From NCBI GenBank assembly GCA_000320545.1, contig ADNK01000090.1, forward strand, positions 28,692 to 92,691: a stretch of DNA of 64,000 bases, read 5' to 3'. A model generated the notes under the pieces. It made no database searches and was not told the DNA's origin. It saw nothing but the letters and a program-made list of their open reading frames with translations. Within the stretch, counting starts at the first letter, position 1; every line of letters starts with the position of its first letter. The translations under genes and the position numbers were made by a program. This document shows, one piece after another, positions 12,405 to 25,155 of the stretch. This DNA is from Bigelowiella natans CCMP2755. Its lineage: Eukaryota > Cercozoa > Chlorarachniophyceae.

Positions 12405-14141
12405 ATACGCACAATGATGCTAGATGCACATCGATCGATGGCAAGCACCAAAATGTGGTTTTGATGCTGTGACGTAGCCGTCGTGGAAAATGCTATAATG
12501 CTCGTCACGTTGCATGTCTAGGTGCGCCCATTTGCGAAACTTTGAAACGCTAGACGCCGTGCATGCATTGTGACTCGACTCATTGGCCCACATGTGCATT
12601 TCTTAGCGACGGCAATTTGACACGCTTCAATGAGCATGCACGTACAGCTTGTTCTCATCCAGCACTAGAGCATGCAGTCCGCCAGCAGTCGCAGCGTTTC
12701 GATCTCCAGTCGATCGCTGCAAGTGTGGGACGTGTGCTCAATCTGCGATCGATGAGACGCATCTTCAATGTTCAATGTTCAATGTTCAATCTGACAAATG
12801 CACGCACATGCATTGAGCTTTGATCTCGCAAAGCACGAAGCCAGCAAGGGCAGCGGCGCCACTGCCAGACTGACCCGCCATCCTTTCAACCGCTCGTGTT
12901 CGTGTGGAATTGTTTCACTTGTTCACTCATTCACTCAACGTGATCTCTTCTTCTTTGATCAGAGCTTGGAGCGCACCTCCCGAATCTTCTCGCTTCCGAA
13001 CCCCGTGATTCTCGGTCGCAATCCCGGTTTTCCACCGAGATTACGGGATTGCCGACCCAGCTGTTCTCCTAGATCCGCCCGATAATTGCCGTTGCGGGCC
13101 ACTGTCAATTGCCGCTTGTACCGGGTACTGCCGTAATGTATACAATTCATCGGTTATTGTCTTCCTCTCAGCTTGCCGACACAGGGGAGTTCTTTAGAGC
13201 TTTCCATGCTTGCCACGAGGCCAGATTCTCGTCTGCTTTCCCTCGATATTTGACCTGTATGCTCTGTTTTCGGAACAATTTCCCTGCATTAATCCCCCAC
13301 ACGAGACTTGTTGAGCTTGCGATTGGCTGACCCTGAGAACCCGCGCAAACCAGTTTCCAGATTCAGGATCGGGCTGCTTTCCGGGGCGCTTTTTTTTATT
13401 GGTTTTTTCGTATGTAATTTCAAGAAATGAAAGTCCAGGAAAAGCCTACGCCACCTTCGTGTGCTTGACGCTAAGGCAGGAACACATCTTTAAGATCTTT
13501 AATGCTTGTCGTTACAATGGAATATCAAGGCATTTTTAATATTTGGTTGGGTGTTGCTGTGAAGATAATCTGACTCATAACCAAGGTGCCTACTGGCAAA
13601 CGATTCGGAAGGTCTCGACCACCTCTTCCTCCGAATCATCGCCTCGGGTTGTTAACAGGCAAAGGTGGTATTGTATTTGTTGGGATCTTCTACACACATG
13701 TTTCCATAAGAGATACAAATAACTGGAAATTTTGAGTTACACTCACCAGCAACGATTCGATGAGAACTACCCGCACAAATTGAACTGTACACAATTTTCG
13801 CGCAACCATCAGTCATTCCCGCAAGAATATTCTATGCCAGAGTCATTGTTCCATGTATAATATGACTAAAGTCGATTTATGGTTACATTTTGATTTTACA
13901 CTGTGGTATCGGATGAGCACCATGATGTGTCAATGTGCCACAACCAGCGTACACTATGTTGAGTGACTTACAATGCCTCCCGTAAAAATGCATTTCTTAC
14001 TCTTTGGATGTCCCCACCTTGTTGATAAGCCACTCGGTTTGATCTAATTTACTTCATATTTTTTTCCAGCCTGCGAGAAGAGCCGCTGGGGCCTTTTCAC
14101 GTCCCGAACGTAGTTCCCACCCGAAGCTTATCCCGGTGAAG
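12405..14141. other. Intergenic stretch, no gene seen
   Basis: Between two + strand genes. The first part (about 12,460-12,960) is rich in CATGCA/TGCATG words and has a short tandem of TTCAATG units near 12,764-12,790; it is the likely 3' UTR/terminator zone of the upstream gene. The remainder (13,060-14,060) is AT-richer, without exon-like segments, and leads into the promoter of the M28-like gene. Confidence 0.6.
13011..13057. repeat. Imperfect nested inverted repeat
   Basis: Arms at 13014-13026 (GGTCGCAATCCCG) and 13044-13057 (CGGGATTGCCGACC) are inverted complements apart from one bulged base. A second pair, CTCGGT at 13011-13016 and ACCGAG at 13034-13039, interlocks with the first. Hairpin or terminator function is possible but unproven. 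Confidence 0.6.
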
Positions 14142-17100
14142 ATGCTGCCATCTAAAATCACCACGCCAGGAATTGGTGTCATTGTGGTAGTAGCATGCTG
14201 GGCACCGCTGTCAATGGTAGACGCGGTCGATGCGTCGATGGCCTACGGTCAGATCGCAACCCCTGCAGCCGACTTCGCTAATCCAATCGGCACTTCAATG
14301 AGAAGGGAAGCCCTCATTTCACGAACCATGAAATCTGAGAAAGGAGCGCGTGGTGTTGAGATCGGGTACTCCGGCGATCATCAACAAACGTCCTCTTCGA
14401 TGGCCTCATATGCAAAGAGGGCGTGGGGGCGGATTTTCGGCTCACCACAGCGGTCGCGGCCCAACCTGAACACACGAAGTTCGATGCTTACCAAGGATCC
14501 CTTGCTAAACTCCGTGGAGCCCTATGTAATAATTCTGATATGAAGATAACTTTATTTTCCGGGGGAGGAAGAGGGATAGGGGAGGAAGAAGGGGGCAACA
14601 TTCATGTGTGTATGTATGCGTTTTTACGGAAGATTGACTTAAATCTCCCACTCGATTAATCATCACTTTTGGACTACAAAGAATTCCGTCTCTTCCTCGC
14701 CTTGTCGCACCACGGCTTTTTTTAAAAAAAGAACTTATCATTGGCAGGCTAAATTCGAGGTTGAGTACGACCTTGCGCACGGTGGCGGCGGAAGTAGCAA
14801 GGACGTAACAATCACCGCAGCGCAGACTCTGAAACTGGCTTCGTCCGTCATCACCCCGGAAGCATGGATGGCTGATGTGAAGGGCTTGACCGAAGTCTCT
14901 AATACACGTTTTGCTGGGAGCGACGGCTGCGCCGTTGCTCGGGGGTATCTGCAGCAGAGGCTGATAGAAATTGGGTGATATGATGAATAACTAATGACAA
15001 CGCAAACATATTGGAATATCTTTTAGATGGCGTGGTAGTGTGTGTGTGGGGGGGGGGGGGTGAGAGATGGCACGATGAGAAGAAATGGTCGTGAAGGTTG
15101 CAGAAATGGGTGCGTGTTTTGCACCAATTCACTCGCTGATGCTCGTGTGTTTTTCTCCCCCCCTCCCCAATATTACGCAAAACAGGCTCCCTGTCAAGGA
15201 GCACAAGACTGAGATCTTCGTCAAGCAGGACGGGAAGCAAAAATCATCCACCTCGCCCGATAAGGCCTACGAGGTTGTAAATCTCGTCGGGACTCTTGAG
15301 GGCAAGCCGGCGCTGGGCCAGACTCAGGATGACCTTCCCGTGGTGGTCGTTGGCGCTCATTACGACTCACGCGGAAGTATCCTGTGCGAGAAGGGCAGCT
15401 CCCCGGGCGCGGACGACAACGCCTCGGGAGTCGCCGGTGTCCTCGCTGCTGCGCGCTACGCGAAAGCCCTCTCCGACTCCCGCGGCGGCCTCCCCTGCAC
15501 CATCAAATTCGTGCTATTTGGCGGCGCTGAGGTAGGTTGCTGTGTGTGTGGGCGCTGATACCTCGAAGGGTTGATTTGATAGTGTGCAATTGGGATATTG
15601 TTTTTTTGAAAAAATTGTTCCCGGCGCAATCCTTCCTTCACTCCCCCGTCCCTCTCTCCCCCTTTAACTTAAACAAAAAAAACTTGTGTGAGCGTTCGCG
15701 TTAACTCCGCATTTACACCTTCCCCCTACGGTTCTCCAGGTGGGGACGATAGGCTCCGACCGTTTCGTGAAGACACTCGTCGAGCCTAAATTCCGCAGGA
15801 ACTTTGCTGGCGCTATAATCCTGGACCAGATTGGGTACAAACAGCAGCGGACGAATCTCCCTGGCTCCCCCATCGCACGTCTAGTTATCGACACAGTAAA
15901 GAGCGCCAAACAAGGTCTTGACGAGAAGGCCAAGGCACTTGTGAGGGGTCTTGGAGAAGTAGCTAAAAAGGTCTTCACACAAAAATAGATTCTCCCCCCT
16001 CCCCCATTCCCCACTTCCAACCCTTGATTCGCAAGAGTGGCGCGCTCTATCCCTTCCCAGCGTAATCCCCCCCCCCCCCCCCCCGAAAACATCATAGGTC
16101 GCCGGAAAACCGCACCTCGCAGAGACTTTCTGCAACTGGTTCGGCGTGGGTTCCGACCACACGCCCTTCTTGAAAGAGAACCTGCCCGCCGTGCTCCTCA
16201 TCTCCCGCGACTACATGAGCAACCCCGGGAAGTTCTCTGCAACGGATATCGCTGACCGCCTCGACCCTGCCCAAGGCGCGCTGATTTCCCAGGTCGCAGC
16301 GCTCGGCGCGCTGCACATGGGCGGCGTGCGCTCAAAGGAGGGGGAAAATCTCGAGAACCTGTGCCAGCGCCTGGCGAAGCAGCAGGCTGCGGGGGCTGCG
16401 GAGTCCGATCTCTTCGGCAGCAGCGGCCTTCCAAAGGTGTCGTACGACAGCCACGCAAAGGTCACAGAGACAGCCGAGGGAGTCGTAATCTCTTCGAGGG
16501 GTGAAGCGCAAGCGACAGGCGCCGCCGCCGCCGCCACCACAAGCAGCCCGAAGGAGATGCAGACTGTACCAGCAGCAGTAAGGGGCGGCCACGCCTCGGC
16601 TTCCTCCGGCGGCTCTGGTAGCGAGGATGGGGTGGCAGCTGCCCTGAGGGTTGCTGCGGAACAAGCCAAGAAGATCTACAACACCCTGGACAAGTCTCCT
16701 CCGCCACCAAACGCGCGAGAGAGATCATCACGTGCTAGTAACCCAGAACCCAAATCCCCCCCCCCGTATCGCGGCGAGACGGCCAAGAAAGGAGGGGAGG
16801 ACGAGCCGCTCCCTCCGGCGTTACGGGATGCCGCGGAGACCCAGAAGAAAGAGGTGTTTGCCTCGGCCTTCGCCCAGTACCGAAAACAGAAAGCGAGCAG
16901 CTCGCCGTCCTCAGACGCCCAGCCAGCGTCCCCCGTCGACACGAAATCGGAGGATCAGCCGATTGGATATGGCTTCTCGGTTCCGAAGACAAGCGCTCTT
17001 CCGGAGAAGCCGAAGCCCGGCATGCCCAAGCCTTACATCGCGCCTGGGTTCTCAGCGCCGGCCTCCACGGCGTCCGGGGAGGTGGCTGCCGCCTCCAATG

Positions 17101-20100
17101 CTGAGCTTAAACAGCTCGGCTACGGCTTCTCAGCACCTGTTTCGCCGCCTCCCACGCAAGATAAGGAGAAGCCTTCTCCTTCCTCCTCGTCGTCCTCTGC
17201 CTCAACGCCTAAGGGGGAAGGGGCAGCAAGGAAGACGGGTTGGAAGATGCCGAAGCCATACGTTGCTCCAGGTCCAGCAAAGTCGGAGGAGGAGGGGGCC
17301 AAGTCAAAGCCTCTGGGCTGGGGTTTCTCAGCGCCAGTTTCCCCCGAAAAGGATGATGCCGAGAAGCAAAAAAAAGCACCTCTTTCTTCTTCTTCTTCTT
17401 CTTCTTCTTCTTCTTCTCCCCCTCCTACCTCTCCGAAGCCTGCAATGCCTAAGCCTTACGTTGCCCCAGGATTTTCCGCTCCTGTATCCACAGCGTCTGG
17501 CCAGCCGATTGGTGGGGACACCTCCTCGGCGGCAAAGGGCGGGGGGGGTGACTCTGCGGCACCGAAAAAGAGCACACCGAAGCCTTATGTGGCTCCACCA
17601 GCAAGTGCAATGTCTCCGGCAGCAGCAAAGAAGCCATCATCATCTTCATCATCATCGTCGTCCTCCTCCTCCTCCTCCTCCTCGTCCCAGACGCCCAAAC
17701 CATACGTAGCTCCAGGGTTCTCCGCCCCCGCTTCTACGCCTGGAGGACAGCCGATTGGAGATTCCAGCGAGAACAGGAAGGTATCTCCCTCGAAGCAAAC
17801 GCTAAAACAACAACAGGAAGCGGGAGCATCGACGACGACGACGACGACGACGAGCACACCAAAGCCCTACGTGCCTCCCGGGTAAGTATCTCTGTAGTTC
17901 TTCGGTTTCATGAGGAAAAAACATCCCGCCCCCCTCCCTTCTTTCATCATGCGATGGAGTCTTCCTACGTCACCAGAACTGAAAAGATTTGAGGAGATGT
18001 ATGTACACTGATTGTTTCTCCCGCTCCTCTTCCCTCCTTTTAGATATCCAGCGCCGGTGTCGACGGCCTCTGGGCAGCCATTGGGGGGAAGCTCCGACTC
18101 CTCCCCCCCCCCGTCAGGAAAACCCTACACCCCCCCTCCCGCTGACTCCTCCGCGGGTGGCAAGATGAAGAAACAGCCGTCGTCCACACCAAAGCCTTAC
18201 GTGCCTCCGGGGTATTCTGCGCCAGCCTCCACCGCCGCTGGGCAGCCCGCTGGCGATGACGGCATTGCCGCCGCACTACAAACAGCCACGGAGCAAGCGA
18301 AAAAGATCTATAAGACGCTCGATGACTCGCCAAAGAAGTCGTCGTCGTTTGAGATGCCCAAGCCGTACATCGCTCCTGGCTTCTCGGCGCCCGCCTCCAC
18401 GGCCTCTGGGCAGCCACTAGAAGCCGAAGCCAACGAGGAGGAGCAAAGAAAGATGAAGAAGAGCCAGAGCGGGTCACCCGCTGCTGCTGCTGCTGCCTCT
18501 GGAGGGCAGCAACAGCAGCCTTCTGCGACTAGTGCTGCAGGACCAGCACAATCCTCATTCTCATCTTCTCCTCCTCCTCCTCCTCCTGCTCCTTCGGCAC
18601 CCAAACCGTACGTTGCTCCAGGTTTCCCTCCTCCCTCATCCACAGCTTCTGGCCAACCCCGAGATCAGCAGCAGCAGCAGCAGGTGGCTGAAGCCCCCGC
18701 CCAGCAATCCAGCTCTGGCGCCAAGAAGAGTGCCGCACAAACGCCGAAGCCATACATCGCCCCTGGGTTTTCCGCACCGGCGTCGGCAGCGTCTGGCCAG
18801 CCGGCAGCCGCCTCCACTTCGGAGACTACGATGAGGCAGCCTCCTCAGACCAAGCCTTACGTGCCTTCGAGTCCATCCTCCTCCTCCTCCTCGTCAGCCT
18901 CGTCCTCGTCGTCATCGACAATAAAGCCAACCCCCTACACGCCTGCAGGCTACCCAAAGCCAGCGTCTACAGCTGCCGGACAGCCTCTCGCGCCTACAGC
19001 CAAAGATACAGGCACTGGAGGAGGAGGAGGAGGAGGAGGAGGAGGAAGGTCCCTGGACAAGCAGCCGCCAGCGCCCACCACCACAACTCCTGCTGCCACA
19101 GTCTCTACTACAGCATCATCGCCGCCACCTCCTAAGCAAGGGGCACCGAAGCCATACTTGGCGCCTGGTTTTCCAGCCCCCGCCTCAACGGCATCTGGGA
19201 AGCCAATCGGCGGCGATTCCAAGGTCACGTCTCCTCCTCCGGCCGCAAAGAAGCCTGTCTCCTCGGAGACTCCTAAGTCAAAAACGTCGGCCTCTCCACC
19301 CCCCCCTTCCACCACTCCAGCAGCAGCAGCAGCAGCAGCTCCGAAGCTTGTTCCTTACACGCCATCGGGGTACGCGAAGTCGGCCTCCACTGCCGACGGC
19401 AAGCCTAGACCTGAGGTAGGGGCGGGAGAACCAGCATCAGCAGCCGCCACAGCGCCGACGACGAAGACTGCTCAAAGCAGCAGCAGCACCACCACCACCA
19501 CCAGCACCACCAGCAGTAGCACTGAAACAGTCCCCTACACGCCAGCGGGATATCCGAAATTTGCCTCAACCGCCGACGGGAAGCCTGCTCCTGGCGCTCA
19601 GCAGCCACAGCAAAACCAACAGCAACAGCAACAGAACCAACAGCCACAGCCGGGGAAGATGGCGAGCGAAGGTACGCACAGCCGGTCATCCTCTCCCCCC
19701 CCCCCTGCTGCTGCTCAGCCGTCGCAAGGCAAGCCGGTGCCGTACACTCCAGCGGGGTACCCGAAGTCGGCGTCCACGCCTGATGGAAAGCCAATGCCGT
19801 CTGCCTCTTCCCCCAAAGATGCCAGTGCCAGTAACACAGGCTTTGGGACGGGAGGCTCATCATCATCATCATCATCATCCTCGTCGTCGCATAAAGGACG
19901 CCCCATCCCCTACACCCCAGAAGGCTTTCCGAAGCCCGTTTCGAAACCCTGGGGTGACGCTCCTCCCTCACCGTCATCATCGCCCAGGACTACTCAAACT
20001 CCAAAGGCGACATTGACGACGGCAAGGGACTATTACTACGCAATACCGCAGCCGTACAACCCGTATCTGAAGACGTCCTCGGCTAGTAAGAGCTTCGAGG

Positions 20101-22547
20101 AGGTGGTGGCTAGAGAGCGACGGCAAGAGGTCCCTGCTAATGCTGCTGCCCCTGCTGCTCTGCACACTACTCCTCCTCCTCCGACATCTTCAGATGAGGT
20201 CTCTGTTGGTAGTAGTCCTGCTGCCACCACACCCTCCACGGGCCACGCGCCTGCTACAAAGGCAAAGGCGGCGACCATGACGACGACTGAAGCGCAGGGT
20301 CGAAAGGAGAGCGCGGCCCCCGCCGCCGCTGAGAAGGCGAGGGCCGCGATAGAAAAGGCGGAGAGACTCGTCGCCTCCCACCTGAAAGACGACGACAAGA
20401 AGAAGGCCAGCGCCTCTACTCCGCAAACCAAGTCGTCAGCGTCAAAAGGCAGCGACCTTTTCTCAGACTTCATGCGCCGTGTGGGGTCCTCCTTGGGCCT
20501 CCGTAGACCACCTTACCGCGGGACTACAACCACATCAAAGCCTGAACCGTCCTCAGCGGCGGCGGCGACGGCAGCAACAGCAGCAGCGGCGACCGAGGGA
20601 GCGAGTGGTGCAGAGAAGGAAGTGCCATCCCAAACAAGCTCAGCACCACAACCACCACCATCACCAGTATCATCTGGAAAAACAACCGCAGATATATTAC
20701 AGCAGCAGCAGCAGCAGCAGCAGAAGGAGCAGGAGAAAGCGCCTTCTGCTTTCCCCCCGAGACATTTGATCGAAGGGCGGGAAGGGAATGGCAGAGCATC
20801 ACCAACTCCAACACAGATGGCTGGGCCCCATACCTACCCACCCAAGCACCTGATCGAAGGAGGGAGGGGCGGCGATCCGGGGGTGATCCCGCAGCAGAAA
20901 TCGCCCAAGTTTTCCTACATCCCGCAGCCTTACAATCCTTACCTCGGCAAGAAGGAGGAGGAGAGGAGGAGGAAAACGGAGGGAACGGCACACTACTCCG
21001 CGGCGGCGGCAGCAGCAGCAGCAGCACCCTCCATCCCAAAGCCATACACACCGCTGGGCTATGCGCCGTACGCTTCGACGGCCTCAGGACAGGCGATCGG
21101 CGGCAACGACGCCGCCTACACGCCGTACGGTGCTGCGCCCCAAAAGAAGCCGTTCGACATGTCGATACCGTACACGTCTGGCCGCTCAACTCCGCCTGGG
21201 GTGACAAGCAGCCAGCAGTCGCCGGAGATGTCTCCCCCTCCTCCTCCTGCTGGCTCCCAAATCCCTCGGCCGTACATCCCGCAGGGCTATGCGCCGTACG
21301 CCTCGACGGCTTCAGGACAGGCGGTCGGCGGGGGGTCAGCACCCTATACGCCGTTCGGTGCTGCACCTCAAACAAGGCCCTTCGACACGCCGAGGATGCC
21401 GTACAACACGCCGTCATCTTCAGTGCCGTACACGCCGCCGTACACGCCGCCGTCCTCCCCCCCACCCCCACTTACACAAATGCACGCGCAGAGGACACCC
21501 TCCCCTGTGCGAACGCCGCCAAAACCTTACCTGCCGCCTGGGTACCCCGAGTACGTCTCGTCACCTGCAGGTGTGGGCTCTCCTTCTCCTCCTCTCGCCG
21601 CGTCCTTTGAGCCGCAGCAGCAGCAGAGGAGGAGGATAGCAGCAGGCCTTCGGGAACGGGAAGCAGCTGCAGCCTTCTCCTCCCCCTCCTCCTCCTCCTC
21701 CTCCTTGCTTCCAGCAGGCAGGGAGGAGGGCAATGACGACAGCAGCATAAACCCCTTGAAGAAGCTTGTCCAAGCGATGTCCTCGCCCAAATCGACCAAC
21801 TACGGCCTCCGTGGCCTCAACAACGACAGCAGCAACAACAACAACAACAACAACAACAACCAGCACGAGGGGCAGGAAAGTGGGAGCAGGCCCGGGCCGC
21901 ACGACTTCCCCGATCTCCCCGCCGGCGCCAAGGTGCAAGTCAACGGCGTGAGCTACAGGGTGGAGGAAGCGCCGGCCGCGGAGTTGGCGGCGCGGAGGAG
22001 CCGGTGCGCGTCCATGGTTCACCTGGTCTTCGACGAGCTGGGCACGAGGGAGGCGAGGGGGCAGGAGGCCATCGAGGAGCTCTGCCAGCGGTGGGGCCGC
22101 CACAAACTCACCCGGGAGAGCGCTATCGAGGAGGGGAAGCAGGCGTACGAACGCCTCGTCGGCGACAACGGCGCCAGCGGCCATGCAACCCCCTCCACCG
22201 CCTCCTACGCCTCTCCCTCCCCCCCGGCCTCCGCTGCCGCCGACGAGAGAGAGCTTCTGGAGAAGATAAGGGTCGCACGCGAGGCGGGGCGCGAGATGGA
22301 GAAGATCCGCGAGGACGGGAGCAAGGGGCTTCCCGTGCGGATGGGGGAGGAGGCGGCCGATGACAAGTCGTCGTCGTCGCCGCATCATGGGTTCACTCGG
22401 AACCAGGCTGCGCGCCTTGCGTACAGGATAAACAGCAGAACGGGGAGGCCAGAGGCGGCCGGCTGGCTGCAGAACTTTGTGCCTCCAAGCAGTAGCAGCA
22501 GCGGCGGTGATGGCACTCGAATGAATGATGCCGTCAAACGCCATTAA
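14142..22547 (+). CDS. Secreted M28-peptidase-like protein with giant Pro/Ser repeat tail
   Basis: Six exons close in frame: 14142-14525, 14748-14974, 15186-15531, 15740-15970, 16098-17881 and 18044-22547, giving about 2,491 residues. ATG 14142 starts a signal peptide (IGVIVVVACWAPLSMVDA). Residues roughly 200-430 form an M28 metallopeptidase domain with all five zinc ligands visible: His in GAHYDSR, Asp in PGADDNASG, Glu in FGGAEVG, Asp in ILDQIGY and His in VGSDHTPF. The family normally has two adjacent glutamates (AEExGL); here the first, the general base, is alanine (GGAEVGTIGS), so activity is doubtful. The rest is low-complexity Pro/Ser/Ala/Gln sequence carrying about twenty copies of a KPYVAPGFSAPASTASGQP-type unit, then a charged helical C-terminal segment (21,890-22,547). 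The two last exons are unusually long for this window. A cell-wall or extracellular scaffold role is an inference. Confidence 0.85.
16990..21590 (+). repeat. Coding tandem repeat of a KPYxAPGF unit
   Basis: About twenty diverged copies of a unit of 20-25 residues (consensus KPYVAPGFSAPASTASGQP plus IGG) are separated by variable Ser, Gln, Gly or Pro homopolymer spacers. Early copies read APGFSAPASTASGQP. Middle copies read TPAGYPKSASTADGKP. Late copies read QGYAPYASTASGQAxGG followed by an APYTPFGAAPQ extension. This gradient of variants implies successive local duplications. An IPQPYNPYL variant occurs twice (near 20,045 and 20,920). Confidence 0.9.
21890..22544 (+). other. Unrecognised charged C-terminal domain of the repeat protein
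   Basis: After the repeats and an asparagine run the sequence becomes non-repetitive. It has a short beta-like segment (AKVQVNGVSYRVEEAP), two helical charged stretches (ARGQEAIEELCQRWGRH and LLEKIRVAREAGREMEKIR) and a closing segment with GFTRNQAARLAYRINSR. It holds two cysteines (one in RSRCASMVHL, one in EELCQRW). I recognise no family; it could be a conserved functional or anchoring module. Confidence 0.6.
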
Positions 22548-23784
22548 GAGCCTTAATCAGCTGCGCTGGTGGTCGCAGCCTTTCGTCGCTGCACACTCCT
22601 GCAATCCATAAGCCCTCATCATCTCACAATCTCCTCGCCCTTTACATCCCCTAGATCCAACCCCCCCCACCCCCCCCCCCTCCACACACACACACACTCT
22701 CCGAACCTCTCACCGCCACATTCATCCGTAACGTTCCGCACGCGCGGGATGCTACAGCAGCAGGAGGATTGCCGAATATGTGGATTGCATTTATACTTTG
22801 TGACATAGGAAATCCATACATACACAAGGGGCATGAGATCGCTCTTTACCCCACATCGATCGTCAACCTACTGGATGTTCACTCCAAAAAAAGGAGTAAT
22901 TTAGTAAGAAGGGTCGAAATGCTCACATATCGTCTATGATCGTCGCGGTCTAGCATGTATGTGCGCCGCTGCCTTCGTTCAGGAAGCGAACAGCGTGAAG
23001 AGCAAGAAAGATTTATTCCATAATAGATCATCAACTTGAGCGAAGAAGTAGATCGATGCCTCATGCATGCTAGCATGCACATGCGCATTAGACAACGCGT
23101 GTTGAAATCTCGCCCCTGCTAGCCTGTCGTGCGCGCCAGAGATGATGATCATAATCACAGGCCTCGATCACTAGATAGATAAGCTCTGGCAGTGTGGCTG
23201 CCTCTAGGTGGACTGTGGTCGTAGTTCGGCTAGCGCAGACACGTCTAGACGTGTGTACGTCTTGCTAGCTTGGTGTAATGAAGGAAGGTTTATTTAATAG
23301 AATCAAAATAGCAATGCAGAATGCTAGAATGACATGTTAATGTGACACACACATGGACCCAGCTAGCCAGCTAGCCAGGATGCTGGCTAGCATGCAGCGC
23401 ACGTTGGTGCACATGATAAAAGCATTTCTAGATCGCGAGTTTACATCGTAGTATCGTAGCATATCGTAGTAGTTGCAAGTCTATGGAAATGTGCATGTGA
23501 CTAATGACATTGTTCTAGTATTGTACATCTAGCTTGCCATATGTTGTAGCTTTTCGATCGACAAATTGTTGCGAGAGCTCCCAAAGCTTATCTTACTAGC
23601 TTACTACGCATCCTTTATGTATCTATCTAGCTATCCACAAAATACGAATTTCTCTCCCTTTCGACGTAAGCAGTCTTCTACGAACTCAACTATGTTTTCC
23701 GCCCTCCGCGTGATCTGAAACACAAAGCATAATATGAGAAATACGCTAGCGTACAGTACCTTAGTAAACGTCACATGCTAGCAT
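22548..23784. other. Convergent intergenic region, no gene seen
   Basis: It lies between the 3' ends of the + strand M28-like gene and the - strand kinase gene. The sequence from about 22,880 is dense in GCATGC, GCTAGC and TGCATG words, for example around 23,060-23,080 and 23,360-23,400. It probably holds both 3' UTRs. Confidence 0.6.
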
Positions 23785-24980
23785 TCATGGCGTGCATGCG
23801 AAAGTTGTTGGGTTTCTCCCATTTCTAAGGACCTGCGTACCCTCCAGCAGGTACGTGTCCGCCCGGAGCAAAGATTCGAGGCGGACGCCATCGTATGTCA
23901 TGTTGGAATTCGAAAGCACATCACGATTCAGCTCTTGAAATGTTTGCCAGAGAGCTTCGGCCAGCTTTCCGGACTCGACGAGGGATTTGAGTTTCATGTA
24001 TGGCTCCTTATGCACGCGGCAGTACCGGATTCTCATCGGAATAGGGCCGCTGACGAGCTTATCATGGTCAGCGTAGAGAAACACCCCATTGACATAGAAC
24101 TCGTTCGCTCCTCGGTCGATGTTGCCAATGAGGTAGTCAAACATATCCCTAGTCCCGTATTCGCGCTCGTAATACGGCATGTATTTGGCGAGTTTGCGCG
24201 CCCAAAGCCTGATACGGTAGTAGGTGTGAAGATCCGGGACGAACTCTACCGCCGACCCCAGCACGTACTTTTCCCCGTTACTGATGTCCACGCCAATGCT
24301 AGCCCCTGAATGACCAAAAAGAAGCGGGAAAACAGAACAAATCAATCCATCAACATCCTTACATTCCGCAATCTCAGGTTGTGAGCATACTCGTTTTTAG
24401 TCTCCTTTGTCGTCCCTACCGTCTCCTTTCTCCTTCACAGAATGAATCCAGTTATCAAACATTTCAACCTCCATATGTCCCCATTTATCCTGCATATACG
24501 ATATGAACGGGGCGCAAACATGAGAGGGCATCCTTCCCCACATCTCATATTGACATCTTTGTCATCTTATCAATGATCATAAATGATTATATCATCATCA
24601 TCATCATCATCATCGTCGTCGTCATCATCGTCATCATCGTCGCACGTCACCTTCTTGCACATCTTAAGTCTCTTGCTTCTGGGCCTGATAGCTCTGTTAT
24701 CGTGTATTGCATGCTCCAAGTCGTCCATACGAACGGACGTTAGAAGTGCTGGTGGTACTCTCTCAAGGCCGAGCATACGATCAACAGCGTAGGCGGCAGC
24801 CTCGGTGCTGGGGCCCCTCTCGGCTGTTGGCTTCCATATAACCCTGCTCGTGGTGGACTGAATCCAGAACTTTGGGTGACAGCCGTCTGCTCGTGTGAAA
24901 GCAGAAAGGAGGATGGTGAACGAAGGATGAGTTCCTTGGATCAATAAGGATGATGTATATCATACGTGTATATATCATAC

Positions 24981-25023
<43 letters not shown>

Positions 25024-25044
25024 CAGAGTGTATAGACAGTGTGT

Positions 25045-25101
<57 letters not shown>

Positions 25102-25110
25102 CGAGAGAGC

Positions 25111-25155
<45 letters not shown>

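Noticed and set aside
15856-15990. Stop codon after KKVFTQK as the end of the M28-like gene
   Set aside because: Splicing at 15,970 to 16,098 keeps the frame and supplies the essential SDHTPF zinc ligand, so the frame continues.
20524-21471. 315-residue open frame on the - strand
   Set aside because: Shadow of the repeated coding units; the RTA/CTA-type pattern simply mirrors the + strand repeat.
21561-22544. 327-residue open frame on the - strand
   Set aside because: It is antisense to the well-supported repeat-protein exon and results from its GC-rich, stop-poor composition.
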